In this document: in pieces, positions 1 through 5,251 of the stretch
Layout: every line of letters begins with the position of its first letter
How positions within the stretch are numbered: the stretch's first letter is position 1
NCBI GenBank assembly: GCA_948433815.1
Contig: CAOJDZ010000012.1
Span: forward strand, 1-9,605
DNA from: an uncultured Clostridia bacterium
GTDB lineage: Bacteria > Bacillota_I > Bacilli_A > RF39 > UBA660
Length of the DNA stretch: 9,605 bases
Direction of reading: 5' to 3'
The notes under the pieces: generated by a model
Told to the model about the DNA's origin: nothing
Database searches by the model: none
What the model saw: the letters and a program-made list of their open reading frames with translations, nothing else
Position numbers and translations under genes: made by a program

Positions 1-633
1 ATAAATATCTTTTACTACTACTGGCTCAACTCTTTTTATTTCTTCCTTCTTTTCTTCTGGCAAAACCATTTCTCTATATTTAACTTTATTTGCCTTAAAA
101 ACGGGTGCTGGAGGTTCATTATATGAAGGTGCTTTAAAAACATTATCTACTTTTGGAGTATCATCTACTATATTATTAAGTTCATGATACTGTTTTTCAG
201 TTAAAAGTGGCATCATAGAATCTATCACATTGTCTTTTTCCTTTTCTTCTTTTTCATCAATTAAATACTTACTATTATTTAATATTGGTAAAAATATAAA
301 AGGAAGGAATATCAAGCCCAAAGTGAAAGGAGTACTAGTTCTAAAAACTATACTTAATCTATACATTAATAAAAATATATAAAACACATTTATCGCAGGC
401 ATTAATAAACAAATAAAACTAAACCTAGACATTTTCACGATATCTAAAAGTACAAACAAATTATAAAATGGTATATATGCATATTTTGAATCTTTACCAG
501 TTTTTTCAAAAATATTTTTAGTCGAAAACATTAATATTATAGTCATTAAAAAAGTAAACCCCAGAGAAAATAACCATATAACCAAAATAATATGAAAAAA
601 TTTATTTACATCAAAATAGTAATATGTTTCCAT
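1..633 (-). CDS. DUF5684-type small multi-spanning membrane protein (3' end beyond window)
   Basis: The frame opens at ATG 633-631 and stays open for 211 codons to the left edge, so the stop is not seen. An AAAGGG-type ribosome-binding site lies about 9 nt upstream. Visible residues: a hydrophobic helix at about 12-36; then FEKTGKDSKYAYIPFYNLFV (about 42-61), which fits the DUF5684 pattern of a short amphipathic stretch followed by a 'IPIYN' box; helices at about 70-92 and 103-118, the last holding LGLIFLPFIFLPIL, also typical of the family. From about residue 121 the protein turns hydrophilic, rich in Glu/Lys with Pro-rich patches (YNEPPAPVF), probably a cytoplasmic tail. The family has no settled biochemical role; relatives are often found beside signal-peptidase-like or envelope genes. 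It has its own promoter just upstream and looks like the first gene of a leftward unit. The family call rests on motif memory; membrane location is well supported. Confidence 0.75.
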   Translation of the reverse strand, partial: METYYYFDVNKFFHIILVIWLFSLGFTFLMTIILMFSTKNIFEKTGKDSKYAYIPFYNLFVLLDIVKMSRFSFICLLMPAINVFYIFLLMYRLSIVFRTSTPFTLGLIFLPFIFLPILNNSKYLIDEKEEKEKDNVIDSMMPLLTEKQYHELNNIVDDTPKVDNVFKAPSYNEPPAPVFKANKVKYREMVLPEEKKEEIKRVEPVVVKDIY

Positions 634-661
634 ACTAACACACCCTTTTACCCTATTATCA

Positions 662-690
662 ATATTACAATAGTTCTTTTTTTTTATCAA
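662..690 (-). promoter_or_regulatory. Sigma-A-type promoter for the DUF5684 gene
   Basis: On the minus strand, TTGATA (690-685) and TAATAT (667-662) are separated by exactly 17 bp. The predicted start of transcription lies about 20 nt upstream of the ATG at 633, leaving a short leader with the ribosome-binding site. In sequence this AT-rich chance matches are common, but position, spacing and direction all fit the gene. Confidence 0.6.
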
Positions 691-780
691 GTATAAAATT
701 AAAATTTGTAATCCAATTTTCAATTTTGTGTAGCAATACTAACTACATGTTTTTTATAGACAATTAGATAAATCTATGTT

Positions 781-879
781 AAGGAGCAATTTAGTAACTA
801 TGTATCTGCCTACAACTTCATGAATTACAGGACGAAAATATATACTAATAGAGGTGATAGACTTAACATGAAATGGTAA
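781..879 (+). other. Putative leader of the toxin-like transcript with two overlapping mini-ORFs
   Basis: An AAGGAG box (781-786) precedes a seven-codon ORF, MYLPTTS (800-823). Its TGA overlaps the ATG of a 19-codon ORF (820-879) in an ATGA arrangement. That second ORF is in frame with the ATG at 868 and ends at the same TAA (877-879). AAGGAGCA (781-788) is also the exact complement of 1020-1027 near the transcript's 3' end. No convincing plus-strand promoter was found in 690-780. Whether anything here is translated is unknown; such mini-ORFs occur by chance, so this records visible structure only. Confidence 0.2.
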
Positions 880-972
880 AAATTTATTCTTCGTGTCTTA
901 GATAGCATTTGTGTTATTTTACTAATCACCGCTTTAATAGTGGCGATAATAAAAAAAATAGACACCGACTAA
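868..972 (+). pseudogene. Type I toxin-like small hydrophobic peptide, interrupted by TAA at codon 4
   Basis: A strong Shine-Dalgarno, GAGGTGA (851-857), lies 10 nt before ATG 868. The frame reads Met-Lys-Trp, then TAA (877-879), then a further 30 codons to TAA 970-972. After the stop the product would be a Lys/Arg/Asp-flanked segment around one hydrophobic helix (ICVILLITALIVAIIKK) ending in Ile-Asp-Thr-Asp. A single short transmembrane helix with a charged C-terminus of about 30-35 residues is the hallmark of Gram-positive type I toxins (Fst, TxpA/BsrG, 'putative holin-like toxin'). No ATG or TTG restarts the frame after the stop; only weak ATT and a late GTG exist. One substitution (for example AAA, CAA or GAA to TAA) would explain it. 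It is the only candidate gene on the plus strand and is followed by a plus-strand terminator. An open stretch of 30 codons is not by itself significant; the case rests on the combination. Confidence 0.4.
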
Positions 973-981
973 AGTCGATGT
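951..981 (-). terminator. Rho-independent terminator for lepA (inside the toxin-like ORF)
   Basis: Read leftwards, ACATCGAC (981-974), loop TTTA (973-970) and GTCGGTGT (969-962) form an 8-bp stem with one G-U wobble, followed after CTA by eight T (958-951). The plus-strand version would have a C-A mismatch and no T tract, so the signal is directional. It lies about 110 bp past the lepA stop, making the lepA 3' untranslated region run through most of the toxin-like terminator and the end of its ORF. Confidence 0.65.
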
Positions 982-1002
982 TTATCAAATCATTTTGGTA
1001 GA

Positions 1003-1031
1003 CATTTAGCAATGCTAAATGCTCCTTTTTT
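1003..1031 (+). terminator. Plus-strand terminator of the toxin-like transcript
   Basis: CATTTAGC (1003-1010), loop AAT and GCTAAATG (1014-1021) form a perfect 8-bp stem, followed by CTCC, TTTTTT (1026-1031) and a further A-TTTT. The T tract lies four bases from the stem, so it is weaker than ideal. It has a T tract only on the plus strand, so it implies a rightward transcript ending about 60 nt after the stop at 972. Confidence 0.5.
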
Positions 1032-1088
1032 ATTTTATGAAGTTTCCTTTATTAAATACATAATAACACATTTACAATTATAAAACAA

Positions 1089-2873
1089 TCACTCTTTCTT
1101 ATCTACACTTAAAACAGATAAAAATGCTTCTTGTGGAACCTCAACACTACCTACTTGCTTCATGCGTTTTTTTCCTTCTTTTTGTTTTTCAAGTAATTTT
1201 CTCTTACGAGAAACATCTCCACCATAACATTTAGCAAGCACATTCTTCTTCATCGCAGATAAAGTTTCACGAGCTATAACTCTTGTACCGATACTTGCTT
1301 GAATAGGAACTGTAAACATTTGTCTAGGAATAATTTTCTTAAGATTCTCTACAATTACTTTTCCACGTCTATAAGCATCATCCTTATGAACAATAATACT
1401 TAAAGCATCTACTATATCCCCATTTAAAAGGATATCTAATTTAACAAGTTTACTCTCTTTATTACCTATAAATTCATAATCAAAAGAAGCATAACCTTTA
1501 GTAAAACTTTTTAATTTATCAAAGAAATCATATACTATCTCACTTAAAGGAAGTTCATATATAACGTTAACTCTCTTACTATCAATATATAAAACATTAG
1601 TGTATATTCCTCTTTTTTCTTGACACAGTTCCATGACAGGCCCTACATACTCATTAGGAACAAAAATGTTTGTTTTAACAAAAGGTTCTCTAACTACATT
1701 AATTTTGCTCTGTTCTGGCATTTTATTAGGACTATCTATATATACAAATTCTCCATTTGTAAGTTCAACTTCATAAATAACACTAGGACTAGTCGCGATT
1801 AATTCTATTCCAAACTCTCTTTCAATCCTCTCTTCTACTATTTCCATATGTAAAAGTCCTAAAAAACCACATCTAAATCCAAATCCTAAAGCATCACTTT
1901 TTTCTGGTTCAAACATTAAAGCCGCATCATTAAGTTTAAGTTTTAACAAAGCCTCTTTTAAACTTTCATATTTACTACTATCAATTGGAAAAAGTCCACT
2001 ATAAACCATAGGTTTCATTGGCTTATACCCAGGAAGTGCTTCTAAAGTACTTTTTTCATTTACTATAGTATCCCCTACTTTAACATCTTCAATACTTTTA
2101 ATACTTGCTGTTATATAACCGACTTCTCCAGCAGATAACACATCTCTAGGACTATCTTTTGGTGTAGTTTTACCTAAAGAAATAACTTCATAAACTGCAC
2201 CTGTCGCAACCATTCTGATTTTATCTTTTAATTTAACTGAACCATCTACTATTCTAACTAAAGCGACTATTCCTTTATAACTATCAAAATAACTATCAAA
2301 AATAAGCGCTCTTAATTCTTTTTCTGTACTTTTTGGAGCTTCTATTCTTTCTGTAACCGCATCTAATAGTTCTTCCACGCCTTCTCCAGTTTTTCCACTA
2401 CAACAAAGAATTTCATCTCTATCAAATCCTATAGTTTGAACAAGTTCATCTTTAACCCTTTCAGGGTCAGCATTAGGTAAATCAATCTTATTAATTACAG
2501 GAATAATAGAAAGATTATTTTCCATAGCTAAATACAAATTAGCAAGTGTTTGTGCTTCTATTCCCTGTGTAGCATCCACCACTAAAATAGCGCCTTCACA
2601 TGCTGCTAGACTTCTACTAACTTCATAAGAGAAATCCACATGCCCTGGAGTATCTATTAAATGAAGAGTATAGCCTTTATATTTAAGTTCAACAGCATTT
2701 AACTTAATTGTTATACCTCTTTCACGTTCTAAATCCATATTATCAAGTAGTTGTTCTTGTCTCTCTCTATCAGTAACATTTCCACATATATCAAGTATTC
2801 TATCAGCAAGAGTACTCTTACCATGATCTATATGTGCTATTATTGAAAAATTTCTAATTTTATCTTTATCCAT
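1089..2873 (-). CDS. lepA: Elongation factor 4 (LepA), ribosomal back-translocase GTPase
   Basis: A 594-residue translational GTPase, close to the family's usual length of about 600. Domain order is classical: G domain (about 1-185) with P-loop AHIDHGKST (13-21), switch I ERGIT (51-55), DTPGH (74-78, with the catalytic His78), and NKID (128-131). Then come the EF-Tu-like domain 2, an EF-G III-like domain (about 285-365), a domain V-like fold, and the LepA-specific C-terminal domain (about 480-594) with the conserved [20 protein letters not shown] box. LepA binds the ribosome and is linked to remodelling stalled or misassembled ribosomes and 30S biogenesis. The ATG at 2873 is supported by GAGGGTGA about 8 nt upstream. 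It appears monocistronic, with its own promoter and a terminator about 110 bp past the TGA stop. The TGA stop shows that UGA is not read as tryptophan here. Confidence 0.98.
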   Translation of the reverse strand: MDKDKIRNFSIIAHIDHGKSTLADRILDICGNVTDRERQEQLLDNMDLERERGITIKLNAVELKYKGYTLHLIDTPGHVDFSYEVSRSLAACEGAILVVDATQGIEAQTLANLYLAMENNLSIIPVINKIDLPNADPERVKDELVQTIGFDRDEILCCSGKTGEGVEELLDAVTERIEAPKSTEKELRALIFDSYFDSYKGIVALVRIVDGSVKLKDKIRMVATGAVYEVISLGKTTPKDSPRDVLSAGEVGYITASIKSIEDVKVGDTIVNEKSTLEALPGYKPMKPMVYSGLFPIDSSKYESLKEALLKLKLNDAALMFEPEKSDALGFGFRCGFLGLLHMEIVEERIEREFGIELIATSPSVIYEVELTNGEFVYIDSPNKMPEQSKINVVREPFVKTNIFVPNEYVGPVMELCQEKRGIYTNVLYIDSKRVNVIYELPLSEIVYDFFDKLKSFTKGYASFDYEFIGNKESKLVKLDILLNGDIVDALSIIVHKDDAYRRGKVIVENLKKIIPRQMFTVPIQASIGTRVIARETLSAMKKNVLAKCYGGDVSRKRKLLEKQKEGKKRMKQVGSVEVPQEAFLSVLSVDKKE

Positions 2874-2905
2874 AAGTAATCACCCTCATAAACATCAGTA
2901 AATAC

Positions 2906-2934
2906 ATTGTACCAAAAAAGTTATATAAAGACAA
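2906..2934 (-). promoter_or_regulatory. lepA promoter, extended -10 type
   Basis: Minus strand: TTGTCT (2934-2929), 17 bp, TACAAT (2911-2906), with TGG directly before the -10 forming the extended TGn element. Transcription would start about 25-30 nt before the lepA ATG. Just upstream, 2966-2947 is a 20-bp all-A/T dyad (9-bp arms), which could act as an UP-like element or simply reflect base composition. Confidence 0.7.
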
Positions 2935-2970
2935 TTAATGAACTATTATAATTTATTTAAATTATAAATT

Positions 2971-3006
2971 TCATATTATCAAAGATTTCATGTAAAAAAC
3001 TCCTTT
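2971..3006 (-). other. Six-codon mini-ORF with a strong ribosome-binding site, upstream of lepA
   Basis: AAAGGAG (3006-3000) stands 8 nt before ATG 2991, the spacing of a real initiation site, but the frame encodes only MKSLII and stops at TGA 2973-2971. It lies between the terminator of the InlB-repeat gene and the lepA promoter. It could be a leader peptide on a longer lepA transcript, the relic of a lost gene, or chance. The remainder of the 2874-3127 gap holds only the lepA promoter and the terminator at 3033-3063. Confidence 0.25.
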
Positions 3007-3032
3007 AAAAAAATCACTATAACTTAATAAAG

Positions 3033-3063
3033 ATAAAAGAATTACTATTTATTTTAGTAATCC
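3033..3063 (-). terminator. Probable terminator of the InlB-repeat gene
   Basis: Read leftwards, GGATTACTA (3063-3055) and TAGTAATTC (3047-3039) pair over 9 bp with one G-U wobble around a 7-nt loop, followed by TTTTATCTTTATT. The stem is AT-rich and therefore weak, but it lies 65 bp after the gene's stop and no better candidate is nearby. Confidence 0.5.
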
Positions 3064-3127
3064 CTTATTTATTCTGCAAAACTTATTCTAAATACATATA
3101 CTTATAAATAAATTAAAAATATAAATT

Positions 3128-4438
3128 TTACTCTATTACATTTACTACTGCTTTATATGTTGTCCAACTAGCATATTCATAAAATTCAACATAAGTTGTT
3201 CCAACTTCTTTAGCAGTAAAATACATTCTATAATGACTTTTTTCATGCTCTATTTTAGTTGCTTCTATAGATCTTCCACCTAACGATCTTCCAAAATTTA
3301 CTTTCTGTGTTGTATTTTCTGGATAAATATAAACTGTCAATGACCCTGTTTCTCCTACACGAAGAGTCATTTCAGTATCACTGATTTTAAACCCAGTAAC
3401 AGGTACAGTGTATCTTACAACAGACAAATGAATAACTTCTTTTACATTAGGATCATGATTAGAACCTAATATTAGATCAGCTTCTCCTATTTCTTTAATA
3501 TTAATTATTACCGAATATACTTCATAATCTTTATTTGATATATCTACTCGAGTACACCAATCTATTGTAACAACATCCAAATTAGAAGATTTTACAACAA
3601 GATGATCATCCCCAGCATTTGGATATACTTTTACTTTTATATACACTGTTTGATTATAATATTGTCCATATTTTTTTAAATCATCTATTCCAAAAAGTAT
3701 ATTATTAGTTTCAGGAACTATTTTATTTATATATTTTGGTCCCTCAGGTATAGGTTTTTCCTCTTCAATAGGTTCTGAAGGCTTAGGATTATCAGGGACT
3801 ATAGGAGAAGGGTTGTTTTCCTGATTTCCATTAGACCCTCCATTTGGTTTTGTATTACCTCCAGTATTTCCTCCTTGACTCTGATTATTCTTATTTTCTT
3901 TCCATTTTGCTACTAATGTTATATTTTCATTAATTTTAGTATTAAAATCAAAAAGTTCATCATTTAAGTACCAACCTAAAAAAGTATGATTTTTAAGTGT
4001 TGGTTTTAATGGCTCAAATATTGACGTTCCGCTTAAGAGTTCTATACTATTTACATTTGTTCCTCCATTAGATTGAAACGAAACCGTCACGGTTTTTATA
4101 TCTGGTAAAGCTTCAAATTTCGCTTGTAAAATTATATTTTCATCTATCTTTTTATTAAAATCAAATTCTATTTCATTTAAATACCAACCTATAAATTCAA
4201 AACCAATCTTTTCTGGTATTATACTTGGTTCTTTTATAGTAGAACCACATTCTATTTCTTGTGATTCTACACTTGTTCCTCCATTAGTTTCAAACTCTAC
4301 TAAACATTTCTTTATTTCTTCTTCTGTTTCTTTATTTAATAGAATTACTGATGTTACTATTACTCCAGTTATTACTATTAAACTAGACATAATTACTATA
4401 ATTTGTTTTCTTGTTAAATTCTTTAACATTCCCCTCAC
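3128..4438 (-). CDS. Membrane-anchored surface protein with two InlB B-repeats and Ig-like (BIG2-type) domains
   Basis: A 436-residue protein in the GTG-start reading. It has a basic N-terminus and one hydrophobic helix (about 12-35) with no lipobox, so probably an N-terminal membrane anchor with the rest outside. Two Listeria-Bacteroides (InlB B, Flg_new) repeats follow at about 45-109 and 116-180, each with F-x-x-NGGT, GWY and a final AKF/AKW. A low-complexity Asn/Gly/Pro/Glu linker (about 183-233) leads to a beta-rich C-terminal half. Its last approximately 90 residues (VTGFKISDTEMTLRVGETGS, then a Y-x-ENTTQ stretch and a beta-strand end) resemble a bacterial Ig-like group 2 domain. There is no LPXTG sorting signal. 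The GTG at 4438-4436 is preferred because AAGAGGAG sits 9 nt upstream; TTG at 4447 would touch the Shine-Dalgarno, and ATG at 4429 is rather far. It appears monocistronic. Likely an adhesion or spacer-type surface protein; the ligand cannot be predicted. Confidence 0.85.
   Translation of the reverse strand: MRGMLKNLTRKQIIVIMSSLIVITGVIVTSVILLNKETEEEIKKCLVEFETNGGTSVESQEIECGSTIKEPSIIPEKIGFEFIGWYLNEIEFDFNKKIDENIILQAKFEALPDIKTVTVSFQSNGGTNVNSIELLSGTSIFEPLKPTLKNHTFLGWYLNDELFDFNTKINENITLVAKWKENKNNQSQGGNTGGNTKPNGGSNGNQENNPSPIVPDNPKPSEPIEEEKPIPEGPKYINKIVPETNNILFGIDDLKKYGQYYNQTVYIKVKVYPNAGDDHLVVKSSNLDVVTIDWCTRVDISNKDYEVYSVIINIKEIGEADLILGSNHDPNVKEVIHLSVVRYTVPVTGFKISDTEMTLRVGETGSLTVYIYPENTTQKVNFGRSLGGRSIEATKIEHEKSHYRMYFTAKEVGTTYVEFYEYASWTTYKAVVNVIE
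3899..4306 (-). repeat. Two tandem InlB B-repeats encoded in the surface protein
   Basis: Repeat 1 is encoded by about 4306-4112 and repeat 2 by about 4093-3899, each near 65 codons. They share the order FxxNGGT, GST/GTS, EP, F-x-GWYLN, FDFN, K-I-x-ENI and AK(F/W), but the DNA has diverged, so the duplication is old or was inherited as two units. A six-residue stretch separates them. Confidence 0.8.
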
Positions 4439-4474
4439 ATATATCAACTCCTCTTAAGTTTTACCTCTATTTAT

Positions 4475-4504
4475 ATTTTATGATATATGAAGGGAAAATG
4501 CAAA
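4475..4504 (-). promoter_or_regulatory. Possible promoter of the InlB-repeat gene
   Basis: Minus strand: TTTGCA (4504-4499), 18 bp, TAAAAT (4480-4475), about 35 nt upstream of the GTG start. Neither hexamer is perfect, but the site lies between the upstream unit's terminator and the gene. The remainder of the gap (4505-4591) is AT-rich and shows nothing else recognisable. Confidence 0.4.
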
Positions 4505-4591
4505 CTTTATTTAATTATCTATTTTCTTTTATAATTTTAAAATGGATAATACTTTACTTATAAATATTCATTCAATATTAAATATAAATAC

Positions 4592-4629
4592 ACAAAAAAA
4601 CTAAAAGTTAATTTTTTCTCTTTTAGTTT
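4592..4629 (-). terminator. Rho-independent terminator ending the lemA-DUF2207-HD unit
   Basis: Read leftwards, AAACTAAAAG (4629-4620) pairs perfectly over 10 bp with CTTTTAGTTT (4607-4598) across a 12-nt loop, and the second arm runs into a tract of seven T (4600-4594). It is placed about 23 bp after the HD gene's stop. The T tract is on the minus-strand side only. Confidence 0.75.
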
Positions 4630-4651
4630 CTTATGCATTAATAAATTTATA

Positions 4652-5251
4652 TTAAAATACTATATCATTTTTATCATTAAACTTAATATCCAAGAATTTC
4701 TTTGAAGCTAAATAGTCACACATATGAACAATTTTTTGGTACTTTGTTGTAGGTTCTTCTAATACTTTATTACCATAATAATCTGTCGTCCATTCTCCCA
4801 TATGTGTTTCTATCATTGAACAAACTAAATCCATTTCTTCTTCTGTAAGTTTAATACTACCCTTATGTTCTTTTATAAAGTTAGATGCAAGTAAAGGATG
4901 TTCAAAAGCATACATAATAGTCCCATCTCCTCTTTTTATACTGTCATGCATTATAATCGCTAAATATATTAAATCCTTTTCATCGCTTGTATAATGTGAA
5001 CCTATAACTTTATTAATTAAAAGTTCTCTTGCTATTCTAACAGCAGCTTTTGTATGTCTTAAAAGCCCGCCTTCTCCTAAACTAAATGAGGGATGATATT
5101 TTCCGGTTGAACTAGCAGCTTCGTGGAAAAAATAATCAGGAATGAGGCCCACAAGTACATTAGCACTCTCTTTAATTCTTTCATTTTTTATATAAGAAAT
5201 CTCTTTACTAAAAGAAGCAACTTTATCTATTACTACTACATTAGAATCCAC
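4652..5251 (-). CDS. HD-domain phosphohydrolase (YhaM-like HD fold)
   Basis: A 199-residue protein from the GTG at 5251-5249. The metal-binding H...HD...D pattern is complete: His66 in GEGGLLRHT, His102-Asp103 in AIIMHDSIKRGDGT, His118 in FEHPLLAS, His150 in IETHMGEW, and Asp179 in IVHMCDYLASKK. The GGLLxHT and HxxDxLASKK boxes resemble the HD half of the YhaM 3'-5' exoribonuclease family, but no OB-fold nucleic-acid domain is present. A metal-dependent phosphohydrolase acting on nucleotides or RNA ends is the family expectation; the substrate is unknown. The frame remains open upstream to 5338, but that stretch overlaps the glycine-rich tail of the upstream gene and has Ala/Val/Glu-rich, non-family sequence, so it is not taken as coding. 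The start overlaps the DUF2207 stop by 11 bp, implying translational coupling. It is the last gene before a strong terminator. Confidence 0.85.
   Translation of the reverse strand: MDSNVVVIDKVASFSKEISYIKNERIKESANVLVGLIPDYFFHEAASSTGKYHPSFSLGEGGLLRHTKAAVRIARELLINKVIGSHYTSDEKDLIYLAIIMHDSIKRGDGTIMYAFEHPLLASNFIKEHKGSIKLTEEEMDLVCSMIETHMGEWTTDYYGNKVLEEPTTKYQKIVHMCDYLASKKFLDIKFNDKNDIVF

Noticed and set aside
690..780. Plus-strand promoter for the toxin-like RNA (e.g. TATAGA at 755-760)
   Set aside because: No -35 hexamer matches well at 16-18 bp spacing, so no promoter is called.
1620..1802. 60-codon plus-strand open frame inside lepA
   Set aside because: It lies wholly opposite strongly conserved lepA coding sequence, has no ribosome-binding site of note and its residues look like antisense of lepA.
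2947..2966. 20-bp A/T dyad upstream of the lepA promoter as an operator
   Set aside because: It is a perfect inverted repeat but made only of A and T with a 2-nt loop; base composition alone can produce it.
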